Assembly (NCBI GenBank): GCA_009746045.1 | Contig: RPFO01000392.1 | Coordinates: 2,337,745-2,401,744, forward strand | Source of the DNA: Mesostigma viride | Lineage: Eukaryota > Streptophyta > Mesostigmatophyceae > Mesostigmatales > Mesostigmataceae | Reading direction: 5' to 3' | DNA length: 64,000 nt | Shown: positions 1 through 15,257 of the stretch, piece after piece | How the letters are laid out: every line of letters starts with the position of its first letter | Position numbering within the stretch: the first letter of the stretch is position 1 | Notes under the pieces: model-generated | Databases searched by the model: none | Seen by the model: the letters and a program-made list of their open reading frames with translations, nothing else | What the model was told of the DNA's origin: nothing | Translations under genes and position numbers: made by a program

Positions 1-1632
1 TTCTCTGGAAGGCTCTTTGGGCCATCCTAGCTCTGGATCGGGTACCACCTGCGTTTATTGCTGCCATTCGCCGACTGTATGAGGGCTCACAGGCAGTAGT
101 GCGGACTGCGGAGGGCACCACTCCACCATTCCCCCTTCACCACGGGGTGTGGCAAGGTTGTGTCCTGTCCCCATTGAATTGAATTGAATTGTAACATAAC
201 TCCGTTGGGAGTATATGTAGCACACAGCCCTTGAGAGGGGGGCATATGGCCTATCATACATCCTAAGCTACTTCCTGCAAGGGTGGGGATGTAAAGGACC
301 CTTGCTCTAGGTGCACCAGGGCACTTGCATCCCATGATCTTCAAGCTATGCCCAGCGAAGGGGGAGCCTGTCATGGGGGGGAAGAGCAGCATAGCTATAC
401 AAAGAAGCTAGGGCATGGCGTCTCAGCAGAGAGTTACTCCCTGCATGGGCACAACATAACTAAATAAAGCTAGGCATCATCCTGTCCCCATACCTGTTCA
501 TTATTGTCGTGGATCACGTCATGCGCCGGGCACGTGCGCGCTTTACTGCTCTTAAGGGGTTCGAGCCAGGCTTGGACATCCTTAACGTGAAAGAGCACGG
601 CGGGGTTAGACCTGGTTACCGCCTTGCCGACCTGATTTATGCGGATGATACCACCCTCATCGAGAGCCCCGAGCACATTCAGACCTGGCTGGACTGCCTG
701 GGCCTGGAGGCGCGGGCGGTGGGGCTGGAGATTAGTGTCAAAACTGAGGCGATGGTGATAGGGGCATCCAGTAAACCACCGCTGCCGCGCCTGCTCGACG
801 GGACGGAGGTCCCGTTCCGCGACCGCTTCAAGCTGTTGGGGAGCTGGCTTCCTGACACCGCCGACGATGTGGACACCCGCATCGGCCTTGCCTGGGCCAA
901 GCTCCGTTCGCTCACACCTTACTGGCGCTCGAAGGGCTTGGACGGGCACCGCAAGCGCATGCTCTTCAAGGTCCTCGTCCTCACGGTGCTCACGTATGGC
1001 GCCGAGGCGTGGACCCTCCCACCCAATCTGGCAGCTCGGCTCGACGGCACAGTTTACAGGATGCTCCGGCAGGTCCTTAACGTAGGTTTTTCCGAGCGTC
1101 CGTCATCAGAGTCTTTGTATCATGGCATGCCTCGTGTTTCGGACGAGATTAGGCAGCGTAGGATAGCATTTGTAGGACACCTTGCCCGCACCAGCCAGGT
1201 CGACACCACCCTTGGTCTGGCCGGCCCCCAGCGGCTTGGACAGCCAGGGCGGCACATTCTGACCTGGCCTGGCCCCGCGGACATTCCCAAAAGGGTAGGG
1301 AAACCTGTCACCAACTACGTTCAGATGTTGTTGGACGACCTAGTGGTCCCAGCCCAGTTTGAGCACCGCATCCACTCTCTCTCCCGTCTTTGGACTGCCA
1401 TGCAGGACAAGACGCGGTGGAAGAAGATTGTCAAGGCGCACACGCCCGACCCTGTGGGCAAGCCACCTCCCCCCAAGCGGAGGAGGCGTTTTGATGAGTA
1501 GTGTAGTTAGGATTTTCTAGATAGAGTCAGGATAGTTCGATCACGCGGCTTCCTCCACCCCATCCATCATGAAATATGTGCTACATGACCTCCCCACGGA
1601 GGCATGTTATAATTTAATTTAATTTTTTTTAA
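1..1632 (+). mobile_element. LINE remnant: 3' half of reverse transcriptase ORF plus 3' UTR
   Basis: A non-LTR retrotransposon fragment cut by the window edge. It aligns along its length with the better preserved copy at 12514-14266. The reading frame runs from base 3 to 173, is split by an inserted SINE (175-479), and resumes at 491 to the TAG at 1501. The encoded part starts inside the RT palm and includes the catalytic YADD box (in LIYADDTTLI, near 640) and the thumb/C-terminal region with LTYGAEAWTL and VGHLARTSQ. No endonuclease is present. The 3' UTR (1502-1632) ends in a hairpin (1589-1602) followed by an ATTTA-type tail. The C-terminus is basic and proline rich. Removing the SINE restores the frame, so this copy was probably a recent insertion before being hit. 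Clade not assigned. Confidence 0.85.
175..479 (-). mobile_element. SINE-like element nested in the LINE, with LINE-type 3' tail
   Basis: A 305-bp insertion in the LINE reading frame, flanked by a direct repeat of TCCTGTCCCCAT at 163-174 and 480-491; the uninterrupted sequence is visible in the LINE copy near 13100. Read on the minus strand it ends with GTGCTACATATACTCCCAAC, then GGAGTTATGTTAC and (AATTC)n. This matches the 3' terminus of the surrounding LINE family. It has no ORF and I see no tRNA-like head, so the origin of its 5' part is unknown. The shared tail suggests mobilisation by the LINE's reverse transcriptase. Confidence 0.8.
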
Positions 1633-1930
1633 TGCTCAAGATGACCCCAATATGCTCAAACGGTAGAGCTCGCGGAGCTGATCATTTTGCTCCCTAGGTT
1701 GAGCCCTACAACCCTTGGGACCTCAGGGTTTTGCTAGGTACAGCGCCTACGTGCTGGGTAGGTAAGGAAGGCACCCCACTTGCTCCGCATGTCACACTAC
1801 TAATAGATCATTCAGACTTATCTTATCCACCAACCCATGAAGTAGCCCAGAATGTATTAAAGGCCCTTCTCAGGGATACGTCCCACATGTACTCCCAACA
1901 GAGTCATGTTACTAATTAATTAATTATTAA
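1633..1930 (+). mobile_element. tRNA-headed SINE
   Basis: The 5' part contains a tRNA D-arm-like sequence, GCTCAAACGGTAGAGC (1654-1669), which pairs GCTC with GAGC, followed about 30 nt later by GGTTGAGCCC (1697-1706), a degenerate B-box. The 3' end carries ACTCCCAACAGAGTCATG and an (AATT)n tail, similar to the LINE 3' ends in this window. The same head occurs on the minus strand at 52545-52620. It sits directly after the LINE tail at 1632. A pol III SINE using a LINE tail is the best reading; exact ends are uncertain. Confidence 0.6.
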
Positions 1931-2101
1931 ATGAACTGAATCAACCATGAAACTGCACAGAATGTAATTACCTTATGAATCTTGTGCTCAATGCAGCAAC
2001 ACAATAAAAGTCCATTCAAATCTTTCATTGAATTCACAATAAGAAAACTGAATGATATTTACACATCAATCACTTCAGTGATCAGCAACACCGTCTAGAA
2101 T

Positions 2102-3297
2102 TTAGACAGACTTGTTGATCAGGCCAACCAGGCCAGAGGAGGTGGCGTAGGCGAAGCCGTTGTTGACGAAGGGGTCAGCCAGGTGGGCATCCAGGTTCTC
2201 GACTGGGCCCTTGCCGGTGACGATGGCCTGGATGAAGTAGCCGAACATGGAGAACATAGCCAGGCGGCCGTTCTTGATCTCCTTCACCTTGAGCTCAGCC
2301 AGGGTGTCGGGATCATCACCCAGGCCAAGTGGGTCGAAGGAGCCACCGGGGTACATCTTGTCACCGGCCTCACCCAGGGGGCCGCCACCAACACGGTAGC
2401 CCTCGACCAGGCCCATCAGCAGAGCCTGGATGAAGACGGTGGCAATGATGGACTGGGCGTGCACCAGGGATGGGTTGCCCAGGTAGTCCAGACCACCCTC
2501 CTGGAAGATCTGGCCACCAGCCTTGAACCACACGGACTCGCCGAAGTTGATGCCGGAGTACTTCTCCAGGGCCTCAGGCAGGAAGCAGCCGAGCGTGCCG
2601 AGCATGGCCCAGCGAGCGTGCATCAGCTCGATCTCGCGGTAGGCGGCGAAGGTCTCGGGATCAGCCGACAGGCCGACGGTGTCCCAGCCGTAGTCACCGG
2701 GGTACTCGCCGGTGAGGTAGGATGGCACATCGGTGAATGGGCCGAGGAAGGTCACACGGTCCGGGCCGTAGAAAGGAGAGTCAGGGGTCGCGGACTTGGT
2801 GCGGCGGGCCTCAACAACGGTGTTGATCTTCTTGGCCTCAACCTTCTGGGCGGGCTGTAAGCAACAAGATAAAAACAAGCGGAAGACAACCAGTGATCAG
2901 ACTGCAGCCTACAGTGCAAGCTCGTCCAGCACGGAGAGCACACTGCACACTCAAAGGGACGAAGCAGGTGACTGTGCCAAGTATGATCTGCTGGGCCTCA
3001 GCCCTCTTTCAGGCAACACAAATCAGAGACGATGTGCGCACACAATGTTGCGCGCCGAAATCGGCTGGCTACAGCAACACCTATACACTAGCATTGAGCT
3101 CCAGATGCCTGTCTCCTGCTGGGGTGTCCATCAAAGGCTTCATCCTGACCATCGGCCCCCTGTGCACTGCAACTTTCTAATCATCCATCCGCTACATCGA
3201 GCTCCGCTATCGTGAATGAGTGGCGTGGCATGGCAGTCTGACTTACCGCCACAACGGCGGCACCCAGGAAGGTGGACGAAGCAAGGGCGGCAGCCAT
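2102..3297 (-). CDS. Major light-harvesting chlorophyll a/b-binding protein (LHCII), two exons
   Basis: Two exons on the minus strand: 3247-3297 (17 codons from ATG at 3297) and 2102-2854, with a phase-0 intron 2855-3246 bounded by GTAAGT and TTGCTTACAG. The product is 267 residues, the usual LHCII length. Exon 1 encodes an Ala/Ser-rich start of a chloroplast transit peptide ([17 protein letters not shown]). Exon 2 holds the trimerisation-type motif [22 protein letters not shown], the helix-B region [15 protein letters not shown] and the helix-A repeat [16 protein letters not shown], with the Glu, His and Arg/Asn chlorophyll ligands in place. It binds chlorophylls a and b and carotenoids in photosystem II antenna trimers in thylakoids. 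The C-terminus ([12 protein letters not shown]) is not one I recognise. A TGTAA-type poly(A) signal lies at 2059-2063. Which Lhcb paralogue it is cannot be decided here. Confidence 0.95.
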
Positions 3298-3366
3298 TGA
3301 AATTGAGGGGTTGAAGGGGTTGATGGGTTGAAGGTCGGGTGGTGCCTGTCGCCGATGCGTGCAGCT

Positions 3367-3428
3367 GCTTAAAAGACTTCGGGAAAGAGATTTCTGGCCT
3401 CAGAAACGCATCCCCACCAATGTCCAAT
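3367..3428 (-). promoter_or_regulatory. Candidate LHCII promoter elements
   Basis: Upstream of the LHCII start codon there is a TATA-like GTCTTTTAAGC (minus strand, 3367-3377, about 75 bp before the ATG) and two CCAAT boxes in inverse orientation (3417-3421 and 3424-3428), 120-130 bp before the ATG. Spacing is typical for photosynthesis genes, but short motifs like these occur by chance. Confidence 0.3.
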
Positions 3429-5047
3429 GGCGTGAAAGGAAAGATCATAAGTCTATCTTCTTTATCTTCTTCGCCGCGCCGTTTGTTATTTTGCTCCAGA
3501 TAATTTTCCATCCCGACAAAGGTGCTACAGCGAAAAGACACTTTTCTAGATCAAAGTCCCTGCTCGTCCCTTCTCTTCAGTTACTCCCTATGATTGAAGA
3601 CTCATTCGCGGGCGAAGGTTCTGGAAGCTTTTCAACTTCTTGCCACGTGTCCGTTCCTTCCATCGACGACGGTTGATTGTTGTCCCCGCGAAACCGGTCG
3701 CTCGCAACTCGCAAGTCGCAAGTCAGTCAGAGGGGCACGGGGTGCCCCATGCATGCCCCCACTATGCTTGTTCCGGTGCCGTTCCCGTCGTCCCGATTTT
3801 GGACGAAAAGGAGACTTTTGGTTCGCCCAAAGTTGGTTTCCTCGTCCAGATGTGGTAAATTAAGCAGTTTAGATTTACAGAGCCGTCCAAGTGGTTGGCC
3901 GGAAGGAATTCCGGGTTTCACTGAACATGTCGGTCGTGTCCAGATCTTGTCCGGTCCACCTCCAGGGGGGAGATGGGCTGCGAATCGTCTGCGCCGGGAG
4001 TTGCCGCTGCCATTCGCCCCTGCACTCATTTGGGTGACTTGGGTCAGTCCAGTTGACGGTCGTTGTCTCCCAAGTCCCAAGGCGCGGATTGCGAGAAGCC
4101 GGAAGGAATACAGTAGGAATGAGGATTACTGTAGGAATGAGGATTACTTTGTGGGCTTACAGTAGCAGATAGCGGCAAATAGTTAATAGCGGCCCGGCGC
4201 AGGAACTGGGAACACCGAACAAACCCATAGAATGCTGAATGGCGCGTCGCCTGACTCGCCTCCCCAAATCTCAGTTCTGTGCACCGGGATATCTCACCGG
4301 AATTTACAGGATCAGTCAGTCCGTTGGCCAGCCGGCCAGCCGTAGTTCACAACATTGTTGTGCCGTGCTCATTGCAGGCTAGATCCCCTACCAACAGCTG
4401 GTGGCAACGGACTGACGCATGACGGTGCAAACCTTCAGGCAAACAGACTCCGCGCTCTCAACTTGATTTGAGGCTTACTGTCATTGGCGTGGGACACACC
4501 ACAACAACAATGTCATTGGCCTAGTATGGCAGGAGGGTGTCAGCGGGAGCATTCATTGATGAGTTGACGTTGGTTATACTGTGCGTACACACGCAAGGCG
4601 TTATGTGGAAAGCCTGGTCGTCTCTATTTACAACATTTAGTGATGGCGACAATGAAAGGTTAGCCTGGTGTCAATTCATCCATCTTCCCGCTTCTATGGC
4701 GGGATGAGATCATGTGCCTGTGAAGATGCAACGCCTCCCGGCAGTTTTTGCAGCCTATGAATTTAGTGGCGTTTCTTGCCTGCAATACCGGTGACAAATA
4801 GCAAATGCATGCTTTTCTGTCGCTAGTTTGCAGTCGTAAGGTTGCTCTGCTTGGAACGACTTTGCAATATCTTCAACCACTGAATAGTCTTCAAGGCCGA
4901 GCGACTTTGATGGGCATGTCTTTACAAGTCCGCTAGATATTGACCGGCACGAAGACACACGATGAGGAGAGGCCTGGTGGCGTAGGGTTTCTTTGGATTT
5001 TGATGCTAATGTTTTGAGACTGAATCCAACAGACTGGTTCGCATCCC
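3429..5047. other. Intergenic region, no gene recognised
   Basis: Between the divergently transcribed LHCII gene and the large gene starting at 5048. Open frames here are short and show no familiar domain. One small direct duplication is visible (TAGGAATGAGGATTACT at about 4113 and 4131). It presumably contains the promoters and 5' UTRs of both neighbours. Confidence 0.5.
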
Positions 5048-8000
5048 ATGGAGGCGACAGTAATAACCCGGAGCATATCCGGCATGTATGGGAGCGGAGG
5101 GAACGTTGCAATGACCGAAAAGCATGTTCTGTCGACTCTGCCGGTGCATCCACAGGGCGAAGGTGTTGCCCTGGAGGAAATCGGCGGCACGGATTGGAAC
5201 GCCATGTTTTCGGCCGTGATGGTTAAGGACGGGAGAGAGATTGACGTGCTTCTCGACGTCCGCGTAGAAGGATTGAGGATGCTGCGATCCGTGGTCCCAA
5301 CATCCTCCGCCGGGGGTGTCGGCAAGAAGGCTTGGAAGGAGTTTGCCTTCTACCCCATGAAGGCGGTGCTACACTGCGCGCTGGTGAACTCGGACATGTT
5401 CATCATCTTGTGCCAGGAAGCGACGGCGTCCATCTCCACGACCATGGTCGGCGGGGGCAAGACGCAGTACAATTTCAAGGCGCCGGCCTACATGGCCAAG
5501 TCCATCCTGCTGTCGCTGGAGAAGGCGCTCCGCTTGGCGGTGCTCGTCAAGAAGAAGGATATCCCCGAGCACGTCGTGGCCGACTACGTGGAGGACATCC
5601 CCACGGACTCAGCGCCCACAAGCGAGGGTGGCGCGAGGGGAGGGAAGCGTCACAAGCACCGCGACGCCTCCCATGCCCTGCCAGATGCCGCCAGTGCTCA
5701 AAAGGAGACCAGCGGGCCGGACGACGTGCCCAGCGGCTATGCAAGAGCGTTTGCGAGCGTGCGGAGCCCTCCCCTTGGGCGGCGGCAATCCGAAGATGGC
5801 ACCGCGTCATCGCGCAAGTCTGTGGCCGAGGATTCGGGCGCGACGGCACCAGGTCTAAGCACACTTTTCCCACACCCGCACCCCCACCACGCGCCCAACT
5901 TGCTGGCCAAGCGGGTGGAGGAGTTCCTCCACACGGGCCTGCAGAGGCAGGAGCGAGCCGTGCGCGAGGCAGAGCACCTGCTGGCCGCGCAGATGATGGC
6001 CGAGGGGGGGGGGCGTTGGGGGGGGGGCGCCGCCGCAAGGGCCCCGCCAGCACGTCGAGTGCGGAGCAGCTCCTGACCAACACCAACAGCCAGGTGTCGT
6101 TTGGCAGCACCAGTGTGTCTTCGTCGCAATCGGGGGGCGAGGCGGAGCGCCCCTCGCGTGCACGCACCGCGGTACGGCCACCCGGTGGATCGTCCACCAA
6201 CCTGTCGTCCTCCGAAGAGGAAGGTGCAGGGGAACGGTTTGAGGATGCCCGCAGCAGCCAGGGGGGTGGCGACACAGGCCCGGCCAGCCCCTCGTTCCTT
6301 TCCTGGCTGAAACAGAACCGAGGGAGCAAGGGCGCGCCGCAGCTGGCACCCGCACCGGGCGGGCAGGGCGGCGCACAGCCTCCCCCGTTCCACTCGCCGC
6401 CGTCACGCTCCCACGGCCGGCCAGCGCGCTCGGCCACCATGAACGCACTGTCCCCTGTGCACAGCCCAGATGGTGGTGCACCCTTGCTGTCGTTTGGCAT
6501 CGGGGCGCCCGCCCAGCAGGGCAGCGGGCCACAGGGCACGCCGTCGAGGGACACATCGGCCAGCAGCTCTGATGCGGTTGCGGAGAGTGGCACGGGCAGC
6601 GGGGCGCGGTACAGCAGTGCTCGCCGGGTGCCCAGCGGGCCGCATCCCTCGCTGTCCTACGGGGCCTCGCGGCGCCTGTTTGAGCCCGCTGCGTCCTCGC
6701 TGGCAGGGGAGGAGGGAGAGCAGGGGAGGGAGGAGACGGGGGCGCCGGGGGGGGGACGCGGCGCGCATGGGTCAGGCGCGGGGGAGCCTGCAACGCCCCC
6801 CCGCCGGTCCACCACGTCGCCACGTAAGGGCGGCAAGGGAAAGGGGGGGGGGCTGCGGCGGCGGCATCAGGGGAAGGGGAAGGGGGGGCGGATGCCGGTG
6901 GCACCGAGGATGTGTATACGCGTCTGTACCACCGCCGCCCCAGCTTCCAATCATCAGCACCGCGTGGCAAGGCCAGCTCGTCGCAAGACAAGCCGGAGGT
7001 TTCAGGTGGCAGCATGAGCGGCAGCGGTACCTGGTCCCTTTCGCACCAAGGGTCCACGTCTGGCACACGGCACTCAGGGGATGCGGACGATGCGCCCGCG
7101 TTTAGCCACGGTGTTTATCGTGCGGCGTCCACGGAGAGGGCCAAACCAGTGGAGGCCATCCTGCACGCGGCCACGGTGGCGGGTGGCAAGAAGCAGGCAG
7201 CGTCGCTCGAGGTCTGGCTGACGTCGCTGCGTGACTCGTCCCCGGCCGTGTCGGTGTCGCAGGCAACCATGCCAGGTTCGCCTGCAGGGAGCCAGGCCGC
7301 CAGCAGGGGGGGGGCGCGCACGAGCAAGGGGAAGTCGCGGGTGCCCCCGGGTGGGGGTGGGGGAGAGGAGGCGGCGAGCATGCCCAAGAGGCAGGCGTCG
7401 CCACGTGGGGATGGTCGTAATGTCAGCCCACCCAAGAGCGTGAGCGATGGTCGTAAAGGCAGCCCACCCAGGAGCGTGAGCCCGCCACGCATGCGCGGGG
7501 GCAGGACGCACGGCACGCGCAGCGAGCGAAGCGAGCGCAGCTCGGCGGGTAGCAGTCCCCGGCACGAGGCAGCGGAGGCGGGGCGGACGGATGGGAACAG
7601 CAGCCAGACGTCCCCGACAGGCCACGACGCGATGCTGTTGGCCCGCCTTCAGCACTCGGGCGACCCACTGGAGGGCCATGCGGGCGCGAGCGACACATCC
7701 TCTAGCGGGGAGACGCCCCTGATCACGCCGCGGTTTGGGGAGGAGGCTCTCGCGGGGATCGCGGCGGTGGTGGCAGCCGAGAGCACGGGGGCAGCAGCAC
7801 GCAAGGTTCCCGCGCTGGACATGGCCGCGTTCCAACAGGCGCGCGAGGGGGCCGGCGCGCAGCAGCCAGCACAGCCCTCGCCCGCGTCGCCCTCGCTGGA
7901 CCTGCCGGAGCGCCACCTGTTTGTGCGCACACGTTCTGCCAAGGCCTTGCCACCGCCGAGTGGGAAGGGGGCCACGGGGGAGGCAGGGAGGGAGAATGGG

Positions 8001-10376
8001 GGGGGGCACCGGCAGGGGAGTGGCCCGTCCTCCCCTAGTGACCACCCCGGCAGTAAGGGCGGCTCCTCCCCCCGCATGCGCAGCAAGGGGGCCAGCGCAG
8101 CGCATGGGCCAGGTGGGGGGGCAAGCGCGTCGGCGCGCGGCCGGGACAGCCCTACCTCTGCAGACGCCAGCCCTACCGGCGCGCGCGTGGTTGCGGCGAC
8201 CAGCAGTGGCGGCGACACCACGTCCGCGGGTCTCGCGCTGCTGTCGCGTGCCGTGCCGGCGTGGCGCGTAGACGATCACACGGGTCTGCCGCCGACGTCA
8301 CGCAGCGGATCCACTGCCAGCACGGGCAGTGCGCGCGCGTCCACCGCGGTGGCAGCCAGCACGGTGGGGGGCAGCACCAGCCGGGGCGCGGCAGTGGTGG
8401 GTCTAGACGCCAGTGCGCTCGACACCACGCTTGTCGTGTCCACGGTGGGCGCGGCCGTGTCGACGCAGTCCACCTCGCGGCCCTCCTCGGTGCGCGACAA
8501 TGCATCCGGGTGGCTCTCGCCCACATCCGGCGTGCCAGGGGGCAAGCATGGCGGGGCCAGGGACGTGGGGGGTGCTGACGCGGCTCTACTGGTGGCGCGT
8601 TCCGCCATGTCGTTCTCCTCATGGGGGGGTGGCGACACCGTGGGCAAGGCATCGGGGGCGGGGGATGCCGACACCTCGCTGGGCACGGCCGCGGTTCCGC
8701 CCTCCTCAGTGGCGGATGCAAGTGGCACGCAGCACGAGCTGGGCATGGGCGCGCCGAGCGAGTACGGGTCCGCCACGGGCGCGGACGAGCCGCTGGGGGG
8801 GAGTGAACTGGACTCCATATTGGAGGGCAGCTTGGCAGGCACCGCGGTGGTGGTGCGCACGCCGCGCGACCGGTACGGGCGCCCGATCGGCCGTAGCGAC
8901 CTGATGGCGTGGATTAACGTGCCCGGGACAGGGCCTGGGTCGGGGGGCGATGAGGATGATTCAGAGGATGGGGACTTCCATAACGCGGATGAGCACCTGG
9001 CAGGGGGCGAGGACGAGGAGGACAGTGCCGAGAACGGGGACAAGTACCTGACGTCCGGCACGGGGATCTCGTTCCACTACCACACGCCCAAGACGTTCTT
9101 GCTGCCGTCACCGGACGGGTCGCCCACGCAGTCCGAAGGGGATGCTGCGGAGGATCACGCGCTTGCTGGCAGCCCCCGCGGTGATAGCGCGTTCCCGCAG
9201 GAGAGTGACGGCGGGAGTATACTGCCCAAGGGGGACAACGGCAGCAACAACAAGGGGGAGATTGACGAGGGAGGGGCCGCCGGGTACGTGCTGCCCGTGC
9301 CGCCATCGTCACCAGCGTGGGCCCAAGCGTCGCTGGCACCCACATTCTCTGCCACGCTGGAGCATTCCTTGGAAGAGGGGCGGGAGGCAGGGGCGGCTGC
9401 AAGCAGCAAAGGCCAGACTGGTGCAGATGCTTCACGGCAAGTGCCAGCAGACAACACGGCCGCAGGGACCCCTCGTCGTAGCAAGGAGGACGCGGGCCGT
9501 ACTGCATCCAAGGGTGACGCCAGCACAGCGCCAGCAAGCAGGTCACCCAGGGGGGATGCCAGCAGTGCTGCTCTATCCGGGCGACCTGGTGGGCAGGCAG
9601 CAGCGCCTGCGGCATCACTTCCCGAGGGTGGAGGCAGGGCGCAGGGCGAGGGGAAAGCGCAACGTGAGCCAGCACAAGGCAGTGGCGGCGCCCCGCTGGC
9701 AAACCCAGGAGGGTCATCGAGAGCTGCCCCCGGCCCATCACCCAGGGCCGACCCTGCTTCCTCAATGGCTGCGGCCAAGGCGGGGGCGGGCGCGGCGTAC
9801 GCACCGGGTCTTGAGCCAGGCACGCCCGTGTGCATCCACGGGATGCCTCTGGATGGCCACGGTGGCAAGGGCGGTCACCAGGGGTGCTACCTGTGCGTGG
9901 GCGCAGAGCTGTCTGGCTACCTGTACGAGGGGTACGATTACCAAGAGACGCTCGAGGTGGCGGTGTCGCCGCACGTGCCAATTGGGGGGCGGCCACGGCG
10001 CCGGCTGGTGGTCCCTGGCCGCAGCCTGGATGGCACAGTGGGGGACGAGGAGTTGAGCCGGAGAGGACACCGGGCGTCTGCATCCGTGGGTGGTGGGCCA
10101 GCGGGCATTTCCCATGGGAGTGCCGGCCGGCCTGAGTCGTTTGAGGGCTACTATCCACCCATCTCCCTGGCAGCGTACCGGTTGACCGGTGGTGGGGTGA
10201 GTAGCAGCTTGGACGGTATTGCTGGCTTGAAGGGGTCATCCAAGGCGGCCGGGGGCTCACCGGCTGGTGCTGGGGTCATGTCCCAGCCGGCGCGCACGGT
10301 GTCCCTGGATGCTGCTTGGATACTGAGCAAGAACGATGCGGATTCCGAATTTGTGGAGGGATTCGCGTTCCTGTAA
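5048..10376 (+). CDS. Large low-complexity protein of unknown function, frame broken at two G-runs
   Basis: Not recognised. The coding signal runs for 5.3 kb but changes frame twice: at the two 10-base G-runs 6004-6013/6018-6027, and again between the 10-base G-run at 6843-6852 and the 7-base run at 6882-6888. Both steps go the same way and equal one missing base, so a single protein of roughly 1,776 residues is likely, with assembly undercalls rather than introns. The N-terminal ~190 residues are ordered (WKEFAFYPMKAVLHCALVNS, then FKAPAYMAKSILLSLEKAL) and could be a PH-like fold; that is a guess. Most of the rest is Ser/Gly/Ala/Pro-rich, with repeated SPPRSV-type motifs near 7420-7490 and acidic stretches near 8940-9040. 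A Cys/His cluster (VCIHGMPLDGHGGKGGHQGC) occurs near residue 1595. The start at 5048 is the first ATG of the ordered frame; an upstream exon is possible. Confidence 0.6.
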
Positions 10377-12513
<2,137 letters not shown>

Positions 12514-14266
12514 CGGCGGTCGGTGCCGACCACCTTTCTGCTGAGCTGCTGAAGACCCCTGATCTGGCGGTTAGGGATCTTCTGCTGGCGTTCTGCAACC
12601 GTGTCCTGCTCTCTGACGAGCCTCCGCCTGCTGAGTGGCAGACGGCCATCCGCGTCATGCTGTACAAGAAGGGCTCTGCTGCTGACCCCGGTAACTACCG
12701 GGGTGTCTGCCTCCAGAGCGCCGCGCTGAAGGTCTTCATGCGCATGATGCTGCACAGGCTCCGCGCCGCGCTGGACCCACACCTGGGTGAGTCTCAGATG
12801 GGTTTCCGTAGTGGTCGTAACACTGTCATGGCTGTGTTTGTCGCGCGCCGGTTGATGGAGGAGGTGCGTCGCCTTCCCCCTGACAGTTTGCCGCTGGTCC
12901 TCATTTTTGTTGACTATATCAAGGCCTTTGACACGGTCCTCTGGGAGGCTCTTTGGGCCATCCTAGCTCTGGACCGCGTGCCACCAGCGTTTATTGCTGC
13001 CATTCGCCGACTGTATGAGGGCTCACAGGCAGTAGTGCGGACTGCGGAAGGCACCACCCCACCATTCCCCCTTCACCACGGGGTGTGGCAAGGTTGTGTC
13101 CTGTCCCCATACCTGTTCATTATTGTCGTGGACCACGTCATGCGCCAGGCACGTGCGCGCTTTACTGCTCTTAAGGGGTTCGAGCCAGGCTTGGACATCC
13201 TTAACGAGCGTGGGCACGGCGGGGTTAGCACGGGTTACCGCCTGGCTGACCTGATTTATGCGGACGACACCACCCTCATCGCGCGCCCCGAGCACATTCA
13301 GACCTGGCTGGACTGTCTGGGCCTGGAGGCGAGGGCGGTGGGGTTGGAGATTAGTGTCAAAACTGAGGCGATGGTGATTGGGGCCTCCAGTCGCCCACCG
13401 CTGCCGCGCCTGCTAGACGGGACGGAGGTCCCACTCCGCGACCGCTTCAAGCTGTTGGGGAGTTGGCTTCCGGACACTGCCGACGATGTGGACACCCGCA
13501 TCGGCCTTTCCTGGGCCAAGCTCCGTTCGCTCAACACCTACTGGCGCTCCAAGGGCCTGGACGAGCACCGCAAGCGCATGCTCTTCAAGGTCCTCGTCCT
13601 CACGGTGCTCACGTATGGCGCCGAGGCATGGACACTCACGGCAACCCTGGCAGCCAAGCTAGACGGCACGGTCACCCGGATGCTCCGACAGGTCCTGAAT
13701 GTCGGGTTTTCTCAGCGTAGGTCCTTAGAGTCTTTGTATCACGGTATGCCGCGTATTTCGGACGAGATTAGACAGCGTAGGATAGCATTTGTAGGACATC
13801 TTGCTCGCACCAGCCAGGTCGACACCGCCCTTGGTCTGGCCGGTCCCCAGCGGCTCGGCCAACCGGGGCGGCACATTTTGACCTGGCCTGGCCCCAAGAA
13901 CATTCCTAAAAAGGTAGGGAAACATGCCATGACCTATACCCAGATGTTGCTGGACGACCTAGTGGTCCCAGCCCAGTTTGAGTACCGCATCCACTCTCTC
14001 TCCCGTCTTTGGACTGCCATGCAAGACAAGACGCGGTGGAAGAAGATTGTCAAGGCGCACACGCCAGCCCCTGTGGGCAAGCCGCCTCCCCCCAAACGGA
14101 GGAGCCGTTTTGATGAGTAGCGTAGATAGGCTTTTCTAGACTAGATATAGCTTAGAGTTAGGTTAGTTCGATTACGCGGCTTCCTCCACACCACCCATCC
14201 AACCTGGAATATGTGCTACATGATCTCCCAACGGAGACATGTTATAATTTAATTTTAATTTTTTTA
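12514..14266 (+). mobile_element. LINE, 5'-truncated, with full reverse transcriptase domain
   Basis: The best LINE copy in the window. An uninterrupted frame runs from the array edge to the TAG at 14120 (about 535 residues). It starts at the first RT block (GADHLSAELLK) and continues through GNYRGVCLQSAALKVF, the palm Asp in LIFVDYIKAFDTVLW, the GVWQGCVLSPYLF block, and the YADD box (in LIYADDTTLI, near 13255). It ends with a basic tail KPPPPKRRSRFDE. Endonuclease and ORF1 are missing, as expected for 5' truncation during target-primed reverse transcription. The 3' UTR ends with CTCCCAACGGAG (14225-14236) and TTATAATTTAATTTTAATT. The RT frame has no stop or shift, so the copy is young. Confidence 0.93.
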
Positions 14267-15101
<835 letters not shown>

Positions 15102-15257
15102 AAGTAAGTACTTGCGTGTCATGCGCATGGGCATGCCACGGAGTACTGTGCTAATCTCATTAGAAAATAATTGCACGAAAGTTACAAATATCGTCAGCAT
15201 AATGCCCCAACCTAGTGTCTCCGTGATTTTGTCACTAGAGGGGGATGTAATTCTCAT
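15102..15257 (-). repeat. Dispersed SINE-like repeat, copy 1
   Basis: About 155 bp, matched at 44740-44887 with small differences. Shared blocks include AAGTAAGTACTTGCGTGTCA, GGCATGCCACGGAGTAC and GGGGATGTAAT. On the minus strand it would end in a (CTTA)n tail, as expected for a retroposed element. No ORF. Confidence 0.65.

Noticed and set aside
5332-8721. Long minus-strand frames within the large GC-rich gene
   Set aside because: Shadow frames caused by high GC; Arg/Pro/Ala-rich with no domains.
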